Shown: positions 19,855 through 29,709 of the stretch, piece after piece | Layout: the number at the start of each line of letters is the position of its first letter | How positions within the stretch are numbered: the stretch's first letter is position 1 | Source of the DNA: Notolepis coatsorum | Lineage: Eukaryota > Chordata > Actinopteri > Aulopiformes > Paralepididae | DNA: 64,000 nt | Assembly: GCA_963971535.1 (NCBI GenBank) | Contig: OZ020601.1 | Coordinates: 18,540,767 to 18,604,766 of the forward strand | Direction: 5' to 3' | The notes under the pieces: model-generated | Databases searched by the model: none | The model's input: only the letters and a program-made list of their open reading frames with translations | Told to the model about the DNA's origin: nothing | Made by a program: the position numbers and the translations under genes

Positions 19855-20790
19855 GTGGCGGCTGGCCACTAGGGGCGCTCGGGCGCCGACCCCCCTGGTG
19901 AACCCTGGTTAATAGAGAGAAGAACAAGAAATATTTTTTTTTGTTTTTTGTTTTATAGCCCTATAAATAATATAAACATGTTTAAAATGAATAATATTTA
20001 ATCATTTTAAGTATGTTTGTGTTTCCAATGCACAATATAACGTTAATATATAAAATAAAAAATACTCGTTTTCCTGAACAGGAAGTGACTCACTCCTGCC
20101 GCATTTCTCCTGCCGCATTTCTCCTAGCCGTATTTCTCGGCCCGGGCTAGACGCAATAGCGCTCTGAGTGCGCGTCACTGTTTCATCGCTGTATCCGTCG
20201 CAGCCAATCAGTGCGTAATGCGCTGTGCGTTGAAATATGATGTTTATGATGGAAGCCGGGCGCGATTTGAAGCGGTCTAAGCAGCAGCGTCTATAATTTT
20301 TTTCCGTAGCAGCATTTTTTTCCGTAGCCGCATTTTGCGGATACGCTCTCTCTGATTGGCCAGCGCCAGTTTCTAGGTTGGTTTCTAGGTTGGTAGACTG
20401 TGTTGTTGTGATGCAGCTATTTGTCTTAGAGCGTGAAGGCAAGTTCTTTCGACGGTTAAGCTTAGGCACTCTTTAAAAGTTGGTTAAGGTTAGAGTTTGT
20501 CTTAGAGCAGGGCGATAGAACGCCAGGTAGTTTGCAGGCTGTTTGACGAGGAAATGGGCAAAGACACAGCTCTTCACAGTACTTGTTGGTTAACAACAAG
20601 CTATATGGATGCAGTGTGGACAACTGGACATGCATGGACAATGGACATCAACACAGTCTGGACAGTGGAGTGGATATACTTTATCAAGCCCTTCTGCCCT
20701 GCTGGACCACTGTGCGTTTCAACTTAACAAGGTATAGTTGCGATCTCTCTCTCTCTCTCGCTCTTTCTCTTGCTCTCTCTCTCTCTCTCG

Positions 20791-20824
<34 letters not shown>

Positions 20825-21125
20825 TTAATTTCGCCGCGGGTGGGGCATAACCACTCAGACAATGAATGGTAACTTGTTTAAAATGACAAGATTTACATAT
20901 GTGTTTTTTATTGAATGGATCTGAGAGAAAGAGAGAGAGAGAGAGAAAGAGAGAGAGCTGTGCGTGTTTGTGTTGGGCTATTGGAAACGTGGTTGCATTT
21001 GACTGACTGTGATCATATATTGATCGATGGCAATGGTGATAATATTCGCCAATGCGTGCCTTGTACATGTTTGCAAAATGTTTGGTATAGCGCCCCTAGT
21101 GGAGAATAATCCACCAGCCGCCACA
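19855..21125. mobile_element. 1.27-kb non-autonomous hAT, copy A
   Basis: The ends are GTGGCGGCTGG and its mirror CCAGCCGCCAC, with subterminal CCACTAGGGGCGCT on both sides. The interior matches 47625-48886 in inverted orientation: GTTTCCAATGCACAATATAA block, GCCAATCAGTGCGTA, GTATAGCGCCCC and the AATGGTAACTTGTTTAAAAT block. The outermost CA dinucleotide and an 8-bp duplication are not clear here, unlike in copy B. CT/GA microsatellites at 20741-20826 and 20924-20957 lie inside. The frame at 20002-20469 matches no known transposase. Confidence 0.8.
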
Positions 21126-21842
21126 TTCACTGGTGCTACTGTATATACTCATTGTTTGTGATACTTTTTTTTCCCACATGTAACAAGCCACAACACAGTA
21201 ATGATAATAATACACAAGACATCACAGGACAGTACTTCAACAATAACAATAATGACAAGACAATTAAATTAAATCAAATTAAATTAATCAATAAAGCAGT
21301 ATAAATAATATAAAAAGAAGAAACAGTGAAATATCCCGAGCCCCCATCCAACCTCGTATGACTGAGGACCCCTAATCCAGCACCCCATCGAGACCCCAAA
21401 CCAGGGGCCCCTACCAGCCCGAGACCGTGACAACCAAACCCACCACATAAAGGGCCCAAAACATCCCACCCCATATAAAAATAAAAATAGAATAGAATAG
21501 AATAGAAATTATAAAGATTAAATTATAAAGATGAAATTATAAAATACAATTATATTCCAGGAGACGTTTCTAAAAGACATTTCTGTGCTACGTATACTCA
21601 TATTATTTTCCCTCAACATATTTAATAGATAATATTATATCCCCCACATGTTTTAGTCTCTTTTATAAATACGCCATGCAGCCATAAAGGTATGGTTAAC
21701 CATCACGGCATGGCTCCTAAATGTTCAGACAAGCTTAATGTTTGGTTATTTTGTAATACTCTGTATACACCCAATTCAAAGTCATTACCGCATTTTCTTT
21801 CAAACTAATTTGGTGGCGGATGAACCAATGAATCGTACGTGA
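21126..21842. other. A/T-rich stretch with AATAG microsatellite
   Basis: An AATAG pentanucleotide run is at 21483-21510, preceded by a C-rich block (21330-21470) that reads like an old LINE 3' UTR on the minus strand. No coding frame is supported. Confidence 0.4.
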
Positions 21843-21931
21843 AATAAGGCACTTTTGGCAGAGCTGTTTAGCAGGCGTTGACATGCAGTGTGATGAAAGA
21901 AATATCTCTTTCTTGTCTCATTAGGCCACGT

Positions 21932-22314
21932 TCAGGTCTCGGCGTGGCTCATCCGGTTCTCTTGAAAGGCGATAAAGCGATACCCATAGAGACCCGTGAG
22001 GACAAGCATGCAGACGCACACGGCCAGGAGAAGCGAAACCACCACCAGCTCACTATGGTAATTCTTATGGTTTAGGTCTCTCTGTCTGACGTCGTAGCTC
22101 GCGACAATCTCTTCGTGTCCGTCTTCCACTGAGACACAGTGGTAGATTCCGAGGGTTTCCGGAGCAGCCAGGAACACAAGGGTGTCGTTTGCCAACTGGA
22201 GATAAAGGTTTTGGGTGCTGTGTTCGGGAGTCGTCCAGATCAGAGCAGCTGCCAGGTTGGAAGGTTTCGAACACTGCAGCCTCACAACTTCATTCTGTTG
22301 GGTGTATTCTTGTA
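21932..22314 (-). pseudogene. Semaphorin-4-like terminal exon, shortened duplicate
   Basis: On the minus strand a TCTTCCAG acceptor is followed by the same Ig-domain coding sequence as 52127-52950: LQCSKPSNLAAAL, ANDTLVFLAAPETLGIYHC, VASYDVRQR. One codon is inserted (ALIWTT instead of ALWTT). After VRQR the copy jumps to HKNYHSELVVVSLLLAVCVC, the transmembrane segment, so about 120 residues of the juxtamembrane stalk are missing. The cytoplasmic tail is short and different (GYRFIAFQENRMSHAET). The frame is open throughout, so it could act as an alternative terminal exon. With no upstream exons nearby, a dead duplicate is more likely. The same 49-bp minisatellite lies upstream of both copies. 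Confidence 0.75.
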
Positions 22315-22426
22315 CTGGAAGACAAAGAACGTTGGCTCATTGATTGATTGATTGGAAAAAATGTATTCTCGAAAAAGAACATAACGTCAAGATTACAAAT
22401 ACAAACAGTTCAGAATACATATAAAA

Positions 22427-22707
22427 GGGATACAACAGTTACACACTGAGGTGAGGAGGTTTGTGATCATGTTTTAAATTCAAAAGAGTTACATACTGAG
22501 GTAGGGAGGTTTGTGATCATGTTTTAAATTAAAAACAGTTACATAATGTAGGAAGGTTAGTGATCATGTTTTACATTAAAAAGAGTTACATACTGAGGTA
22601 GGGAGGTTTGTGATCATGTTTTACATTAAAAAGAGTTACATACTGAGGTAGCATAGGGAGGTTTGTGATCATGTTTGAAATTAAAAACAATTACATACTG
22701 AGGTAGG
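22427..22707 (+). repeat. 49-bp minisatellite, first block
   Basis: About six units of AACAGTTACATACTGAGGTA GGGAGGTTTGTGATCATGTT TTAAATTAA. Continues at 23469-23545 after a solo LTR. The same satellite flanks the other semaphorin exon copy at 53125-53625. Confidence 0.9.
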
Positions 22708-23468
22708 TGTTACGGTTTGGCATGGTGTGATGGTGGAAGTAGAACCCAATACAGCAGGACGAGAGTGAGTAGTGAGACGAGGCAGGAGTCGACGGTCACA
22801 ATTAAAGAGCTTTACTTCGCAGTAGAACAAAGTACAATAAGGCACAAACATAAAAGGCGCAGCCGTGCTGGCACAGAGGAAGAGCATAAACTCACTAGCA
22901 AAGTAAAATAAACCCTGACCAGAAAATGAACTGAGAAAACTAGGAACCAAAGAGCACAAAACGGGAACACTAACAAACAACTTACTTAGACTGAAAACAC
23001 AGGTCTCCATTCCATGAACGAGGAATCAGAACAAAAACGAGGTTGAACAGGACACAAGCAAAACAGGACTTGGGTATTACGCAACAAGGGCAATGACGGC
23101 ACACTGGTAGCAGGGGCGACAGGGTATATATAGGGTACTAATTACAACGGGCAACAGCTGGGAAGACACTGACAGAAACTAGAACAAGACAAGACTGGAA
23201 TGCATAATACAGTAGATAAGACTAAATCAAGAATACAAAAATACAGACAGGGAAGGAAACACTAGACTATAGGCAGGGGAAACAATACAGACAGTAGAAT
23301 TACGGGCAATGACACTAAGTAGGTAAACAAGGTAGAAATTATAGACAGATAGATCAGAGATACTATGTGTAGTAACGGCAGTTGCCCACAAGATGGTGCC
23401 AGAGGATAGTCTATGAGTCCGTGGCTGGAAGAGGGCACCAGAGGAGCATTGTTCATGAGTTCATAACA
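22708..23468 (-). mobile_element. Solo LTR splitting 49-bp minisatellite
   Basis: A 761-bp sequence with ends TGTTACGGTTTGG and GAGTTCATAACA, flanked by 5-bp duplications GTAGG at 22703-22707 and 23469-23473. The minus orientation is suggested by a TATA-like CTATATATACCC near 23120-23132 followed downstream by AGTAAAG near 22810. No internal retroelement sequence remains. Confidence 0.8.
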
Positions 23469-23545
23469 GTAGGGAGGTTTGTGATCATGTTTTAAATGAA
23501 AAACAGTTACATACTGAGGTAGGGAGGTTTGTGATCATATTTTAT
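23469..23545 (+). repeat. 49-bp minisatellite, continuation
   Basis: Nearly two units of the same satellite resume after the solo LTR target duplication. Confidence 0.85.
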
Positions 23546-23663
23546 TATATATTATATATATTATATCATAATTAATAGGGATGTCCGATATTATCGGCCT
23601 ACCGATATTATCGGCCGATATTGGCATAAAAATGTGATATCGGAAAATATCGGTATCGGTTTT

Positions 23664-23734
<71 letters not shown>

Positions 23735-23738
<4 letters not shown>

Positions 23739-24570
23739 ACCGGTGTAGTATGGGTGTACTCTCTGACGGCGTTGTGTTAAGGACGACAGACATGGATGAC
23801 TGCTGACGGACTTTATTTCCCTCCTGTTAGGTTACAATGCAACACAATGCACCAGCATTAGGAATAGTCATCTGCACTGCAGCACGTGAGCTCACGGAGT
23901 TCCAGGTGGGACTCTCTCATAAGAATGACACATTTTAACATACAATTACATTGGAAAAATATACACAATTGAATACAAAACGGACACATGGGAGCTACTG
24001 TACACACATACCTGTTAGGTTACAATGCAACACAATGCACCAGCATTAGGAATAGTCATCTGCACTGCAGCACGTGAGCTATGGTTGAGAAAAGACGTGA
24101 CTGCATTAACTACCATGTCACCAGCAGCGCACGTGTGTGCAAACTTCCTACATGCTATTAAAGTGCATTTTACCCAGTCAAACCTCCCACAAAACAACTG
24201 CACAGGTACATATTAGTTACATTACAAACTCGTTTCACAGTTTTAGGAATGTAACATACAATATTTAACAACTTTAGACCGAAGTCTTTCACTGAACATA
24301 ATAATTAGTGCTCACCTCACGGAGTTCCAGGTGGGACTGACTCACCGCGAGACAGCAGGCAGGATGTGTGTCCCGGAGGACCGGAAATGGAAGTGTGTCG
24401 ATTTCAAAACAAAAGCCTTAACTCCCAAAAGTGCAATAAAACAAAACGAAAGGAATGAAATCAACTCAAATCAATAAAATAAAACGTTTAGGAGTATTAG
24501 TGGAATGTATTAAAGTGTATTTTGTGATGGGGTGTAATTATCTATACAAGGCAACAAGGCACTTGTTACA
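23735..24570 (-). repeat. Gypsy 3' LTR
   Basis: On the plus strand it runs TGTGACCGGTGTAGTATGGG to CAAGGCACTTGTTACA. It contains an internal duplication: CTCCTGTTAGGTTACAATGC and about 50 further bases occur at 23823-23890 and again near 24010-24080. A purine-rich tract, GTGGGGTGAA on the minus strand (plus 24571-24580), lies just upstream and is the likely plus-strand primer. Confidence 0.9.
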
Positions 24571-24894
24571 TTCACCCCACAGAATTACACCTACATCGAA
24601 TAAAAAAAAAACTGTGCCTACCTCGTGTCACACTAGTCACAAGCTTACTATGAGAACCACACACTGCGGAACAATCCAACGATACCTGTCACCTAATAAA
24701 AGGCCAGGAGGGCACTAGGAGTGGCCAACTCCCACCATACCTCCAGGGATAACGACGGTGCCTTATACACCATCCAGCTACACTTGACCATACCATGACG
24801 AGGGCACATACACATAAATAAAACTGTTACTCCTTATCACCACAAAGGACACTGTATCAGGCCGTAAGTGCTATACACAACACTGTAGCTGACC

Positions 24895-27800
24895 TCACAC
24901 ATGTCTGATAGAGGCTCGTGGCTCGAAGCCCATCATACTCTCAAGTTGGACCATTGTCTCTATCAGCCGAAAGACTGGCTTGATGACCCTACCGAACCTG
25001 GACGTGTAGTGTTCAGTGGTCTGTGGACCCTGGCTCTGACCAGGCACACTGACACTCATTAGCTCAGGAGTACGCCCTGGTTGTGTGGACACAACACTGT
25101 CATCATGCTGGACTACAGCAGGGGGGGAACTCGGTGGAGCAAGCAACAGTGGGGGACTGGCGGCACTTGCCACTGGAAGCTCACTCAGAGCAGGGGACAA
25201 CCCCCGGGGGGAATACGGACGTAGCCCGTCATCCTCACTCTCCACTGAAGACTGCTCTTGCACCCATGATGCGGTGCGATCCCCATCTCCCATGGAAGGC
25301 TCTGCTGCCACACTGTCCACGTCTGAGGCGCTAGCTTCAGGCATGACTGAGAGGGAGGCTTCCTCTCGCACCCATGATGCGGTGCGACCCCCATCAGGTC
25401 CATCTCCCATGGAAGGCTCCGCCGCCACACCGTCCGCGTCTGAGGCACTAGCTTCAGGCATGACTGAGAGGGAGGCTTCACCAGGCGCACAGGTGTCGCT
25501 GTCCGCGGCTAGACCCTCATCATCAAATGACCCGTCCAAGGGGAGGAAGTTGACCTGAAGCAGGAGGTTTCTGTGGACTGTCTTCTCCCGCCCAGTCCGG
25601 TCTCTGATCCGATATATGTGGCACTGTGGTCTGGAAGCGATGACAGTGTAGACGTCCGGCTCCCATTTGTCCGCCAGCTTCCGCTTCCCTCTGGCGCCCT
25701 TGTTCGCCACCAGGACCCGATCACCCACCGAGAGGGGCAAGCCCTTCATCTTTTTGTTGTACTGGTCAGCCTGATGCCCCTGTTCCACTGAGGTGTGCCT
25801 CTGGGCCAACAGCATAGCAGACTGGAGATCGGCCGCCAGGGACTTCACATAGGCATCATAGTCACAGACCACCTCGTCCTGGAGCACATTCTTAAACAGC
25901 AGATCAACTGGCAGACGCGGGACCCTCCCGAACATCAGGTAAAAGGGGGCAAAGCCAGTCGTCTCATGCTGTGTACAATTGTAGGCGAAGGTCAAGCTCT
26001 GGACCATCTGGGGCCATCTGTGCTTAGACTCCGATGGCAGGGAGCGCAGCATTCCACCCAGGGTCCGATTGAATCTCTCAGTGCCACCATTCCCCATAGG
26101 GTGATACGGAGTGGTCCGGGACTGCGTGACCCCTGCTAACTCCAGCAGCTCCGCCATCAACTCACTCTGGAAGTTCGCTCCTTGGTCCGAATGCAGGCGC
26201 TGTGGGAAGCCATACACACAGAAATAGTTGTCCCACAGCTTTTCAGCAACCTTCTTCGCGGTTTGGTCTTTGCAGGGGAAGGCGTGGGCCAGCTTTGTAA
26301 AGTGGTCAGTTATGACCAGAACATCCACAGACTTGTTGTTATTATCTTCAGCTGACCAGAAGTCGATGCACACCAGCTCCAGTGGTGCAGAGGTTATTAT
26401 GCTCTCCAGAGGGGCTCTGGCCGCCGGCTCTGGAGTCTTGCTGAGTACGCATCTGGGACAGTTCCTCACATGGCCCCGCACATCCTTCTCCATGTCATAC
26501 CAGTAGAAACGCTGACGTACGAGAGACAGCGTTCTAGGTTGACCTTGGTGACCAGCCAAGTCATGCACTCCAGACAGCGCCTCCGACTTCAAGGACTCAG
26601 GCAGAACATACTGGAACCTCTTGTGCCTGGTCATGTGGTCCTTCGTAACCCTGTACAATATGCCGTTCTGCATAGCGAGCCTCTCCCACTGCTTCAGCAT
26701 CCTCAAGGCGGGCTGATCTTCATAGCAGCGCTCGCGTCTGGAGGGTCTGCGGCCCCTTTCAACGTAAAAGATGACTCTGGAGACGGTGGCGTCTTTTCGC
26801 TGGCGGGCCTGCAGATCGGCCAACGACAAGGAGGAGACTGCGTCGTGGTCGGCAGTGACAACAGTGGACAGGTGACCCGCCATAGATACTGCCCTGTGTC
26901 TTGGCGCAGAGTCCCAGTCTTCCTGGGAGGAAAGCACCGTGGAGGTCTCATCCGCCGACATGGACACATCAGCAACCGCACATCCAGAAGGGGTCACTAG
27001 AGCTTGGGGCTGGCATGTCAGACGGAAGATATCCTGCACCCCCCTGTTCTCCACATCACACACCTGCTCCAGAAGAGCGGAGTAAGGCTCGGTCAAGAGA
27101 CGCCGGCTGAGCGGCCTCACGAAGGGATCTCTGCTCAGCGCATCGGCCACTGTATTCAGCCTCCCAGGCACATGCTTGATGTCGAAGCAGTAAGGGGCCA
27201 GCTTGGACACCCAGCGCTGCTCGCATGCGTCAAGTTTAGGCTTGGTCATGATGTACGTGAGTGGATTATTATCAGTCCACACAGTGAACTTGTGACCCTT
27301 GAGCCAGTGACTGAATTTGTCACACACTGACCATTTGAGGGCCAGGAACTCCAGTCTGTGGGCAGGATAGTTTGCTTGACTGCGGCTGAGCGACTTGCTC
27401 GCAAAGGCGATTGGTCTGGCCTTCTCCTCCCCGACAGGGACTTGAGAGAGCACTGCTCCAATACCGTCCAACGACGCGTCAGTGGAGAGGATGAACGGCC
27501 TCTCAAAGTCCGGGTGAGCCAGCACTACACATTCGACGAGCGCCCTCTTGAGCTCCTCAAACGCCGTCTCACAGGCGGGAGTCCAGTCCTCAGGAGTCAG
27601 CTTCCGGAACGTACCGGCTCTCGTACGACCAGCACTGGTCTTCCCTTTTCTCTTCTGGCCAGCTGTCAAGGCAAAGAGGGGCTTGGCTATACTGGAGCAG
27701 CCATGTATGAAATTTTGGTAATACAACACCATGCCGAGGAAGGATCTCACTCTCTTCGGAGCGGGAGTGCGGCCATCCGACTCCATCAGATCCTCTCTCT

Positions 27801-29709
27801 GGAAGCCAGAGATGACGGAGACCTTCTCTTGGTCGACAGAGACTCCACTGGCATCGACCACATGACCCAGGAACCTGACCGACCTCTGTAAGAAGTTGCA
27901 TTTCTTCTGTGCGAGCTTGAGGTTGTTCACTCTGAGTCTGCAGAAGACCACCTCCAATCGCTTCAACGCCTCCTCCTCAGACGGCGCAAACACCAGCAGG
28001 TCGTCCAAGTAGCACAAGAGGCTGGAGTAGTTGAGGTCGCCAAAGATGCCGAGCATCATACGCATGAAAGATGCCGGACTGTTGCACAGGCCTTGCGGGA
28101 GTCTGTTGTACTCGTACAAGCCCAGTGGTGTTGTGAAGGCAGTGTACCGCCGGTCAGACACATGGAGAGGGACGTTGTAGAACCCTGAGGTCAGATCCAT
28201 GGTGCTAAAGAAAGCGTTCCCACCAAGGGCAGCAAGGCAGTCGGACTGATGGGGCAACGGGTGAGCATCTTTGACGGTCTTTGCGTTGAGCCAGCGGAAA
28301 TCCGTACAGATCCTGAGGTCTCCATTCTTCTTCCACACCATGACCAGAGGTGAGGCATACTCGCTCATCGACTTGGAGATTATCCCCTTCACCTCCATCT
28401 CAGTCAACACCTCTCTCAGTTTGTGATAGTCAGCTGGGGGGACACGCCTAAAGGGCAGGCGGAACGGACGGTTGTCCGAGAGGTGGATACGGTGCACAAA
28501 GTCTTTGACCTCTCCACAGTCCAGCTTGTCCTTGGAGAAGACATCTTGATACGTCACCAGTAGGTCAGCTAGCCTCTTCTTCCCATCAGGAGACACCTCA
28601 CATGACTTGATGTTCACGTCCTCCAGTCCACAGTCGGCCAACATCTGCTCAGCATCTAACGAGGAGCCAGGAGAGGCGGAGGAGCTGGAGACACCAGACT
28701 GCTGCTGACACAGGCCCTGAGTGATAGACAGATCTTCAACAGCAAGACAAGGTGAGACATCAGCCAGTTTGGCATTACGACGGAGCGTGATGGGGCTCTG
28801 TGTCGGGTTCAAGACCTTCATGGGGACCCAGCGGTCGCCCCACATGGGAGTCACCACTCTCCCCACTATAATGTTGCGAGGGGCCGACCTCGCTGAGGTG
28901 GGCTCCACAATGACTGTACTCCCAGGAGACACATGTGCACTGGCTGGTAGCTTCCCCCACACTAGATACTCCTGCTGAGGGAGGAGGGTAACCGCCTGGC
29001 ATAGCTTCACTGTGCCTATCACCCCGGGCGGGTCTGGGCCCGACCAGCGGGAGGTGCAGCTTAAGAGCTCAAGGAACTTCTCACACTCAGGGTCTCTGTT
29101 TCTGCAGGACACAAGCTCCCAGTACTTTTCAGTCGACTTCAGCCTTTGGAGAACGGACTTGATTACATTAGTGCCAATTATAAACTCGTCTCTCTGACCT
29201 GGCACAACCAACGTAGGAACCACAAATTTTGACCCACAAACTTCAATCTCCAAATCATAGACACACTTTGGTCGAGTAGTCAAGCCACCACAACCAACCA
29301 GCACCACATTCACAGGTGCCGGCTGGACACGAGGGAGAACACCAGCGGTTTGTAACTTTTGTTCACCTTCCTCACTGAGCGTGCATGACATACTACCAGA
29401 ATCCAACATCCCCCTCAATGTGTACTTGTCACTGACTAACACTGGAGCATAAAACAGTTCACTAGCTCCGTTCACTCTCTGTGACCCAACAAAGATGGCT
29501 GTTTCGTTTTCTGGAAGTAATCTGCAGCTGTTTACATAGATGGCTTCTAAGTCTGGTTCTCTCTCGAGGGTTTCATTCACTTTGCCCATACTATCCCTCT
29601 CATTGCATGGGCTGGCTAGTTTAAAGGGGCAGCATTGACAGGATGGGTCTGAGCGGGTCTGTTGGAGGGAGATGCTGATCCAGCTGACGGCTGGGAGATG
29701 CCAGGGCAT
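24895..29709 (-). CDS. pol: Gypsy pol polyprotein (PR-RT-RH-IN)
   Basis: Open over 1604 codons with no internal stop. Protease active site LDSGS near residues 102-106. RT has MDLTSGFYNVPL with Asp505 and the YLDD box at 567-570. RNase H has TDAS (Asp744), Glu near 787 and WTDNN (Asp813). The integrase zinc finger is His1049, His1054, Cys1084, Cys1087, and the core is Asp1116, Asp1175, Glu1211 with exactly 35 residues between the last two. A tandem pair of about 40 residues, each with EASLSVMPEASASD, sits near the C-terminus. The ATG at 29709 is probably not used. Pol lies in the -1 frame relative to gag and overlaps it by 94 bases, so it is expected as a gag-pol fusion via the heptamer at 29619-29625. 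Confidence 0.93.
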   Translation of the reverse strand: MPWHLPAVSWISISLQQTRSDPSCQCCPFKLASPCNERDSMGKVNETLEREPDLEAIYVNSCRLLPENETAIFVGSQRVNGASELFYAPVLVSDKYTLRGMLDSGSMSCTLSEEGEQKLQTAGVLPRVQPAPVNVVLVGCGGLTTRPKCVYDLEIEVCGSKFVVPTLVVPGQRDEFIIGTNVIKSVLQRLKSTEKYWELVSCRNRDPECEKFLELLSCTSRWSGPDPPGVIGTVKLCQAVTLLPQQEYLVWGKLPASAHVSPGSTVIVEPTSARSAPRNIIVGRVVTPMWGDRWVPMKVLNPTQSPITLRRNAKLADVSPCLAVEDLSITQGLCQQQSGVSSSSASPGSSLDAEQMLADCGLEDVNIKSCEVSPDGKKRLADLLVTYQDVFSKDKLDCGEVKDFVHRIHLSDNRPFRLPFRRVPPADYHKLREVLTEMEVKGIISKSMSEYASPLVMVWKKNGDLRICTDFRWLNAKTVKDAHPLPHQSDCLAALGGNAFFSTMDLTSGFYNVPLHVSDRRYTAFTTPLGLYEYNRLPQGLCNSPASFMRMMLGIFGDLNYSSLLCYLDDLLVFAPSEEEALKRLEVVFCRLRVNNLKLAQKKCNFLQRSVRFLGHVVDASGVSVDQEKVSVISGFQREDLMESDGRTPAPKRVRSFLGMVLYYQNFIHGCSSIAKPLFALTAGQKRKGKTSAGRTRAGTFRKLTPEDWTPACETAFEELKRALVECVVLAHPDFERPFILSTDASLDGIGAVLSQVPVGEEKARPIAFASKSLSRSQANYPAHRLEFLALKWSVCDKFSHWLKGHKFTVWTDNNPLTYIMTKPKLDACEQRWVSKLAPYCFDIKHVPGRLNTVADALSRDPFVRPLSRRLLTEPYSALLEQVCDVENRGVQDIFRLTCQPQALVTPSGCAVADVSMSADETSTVLSSQEDWDSAPRHRAVSMAGHLSTVVTADHDAVSSLSLADLQARQRKDATVSRVIFYVERGRRPSRRERCYEDQPALRMLKQWERLAMQNGILYRVTKDHMTRHKRFQYVLPESLKSEALSGVHDLAGHQGQPRTLSLVRQRFYWYDMEKDVRGHVRNCPRCVLSKTPEPAARAPLESIITSAPLELVCIDFWSAEDNNNKSVDVLVITDHFTKLAHAFPCKDQTAKKVAEKLWDNYFCVYGFPQRLHSDQGANFQSELMAELLELAGVTQSRTTPYHPMGNGGTERFNRTLGGMLRSLPSESKHRWPQMVQSLTFAYNCTQHETTGFAPFYLMFGRVPRLPVDLLFKNVLQDEVVCDYDAYVKSLAADLQSAMLLAQRHTSVEQGHQADQYNKKMKGLPLSVGDRVLVANKGARGKRKLADKWEPDVYTVIASRPQCHIYRIRDRTGREKTVHRNLLLQVNFLPLDGSFDDEGLAADSDTCAPGEASLSVMPEASASDADGVAAEPSMGDGPDGGRTASWVREEASLSVMPEASASDVDSVAAEPSMGDGDRTASWVQEQSSVESEDDGLRPYSPRGLSPALSELPVASAASPPLLLAPPSSPPAVVQHDDSVVSTQPGRTPELMSVSVPGQSQGPQTTEHYTSRFGRVIKPVFRLIETMVQLESMMGFEPRASIRHV

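Noticed and set aside
20002..20469. 155-codon frame as a hAT transposase
   Set aside because: No hAT dimerisation motif or BED finger. The inverse copy at 47625-48886 does not preserve the frame.
25083..28978. Many plus-strand frames opposite the Gypsy pol
   Set aside because: Antisense shadows of a strongly coding minus-strand pol with all catalytic motifs.
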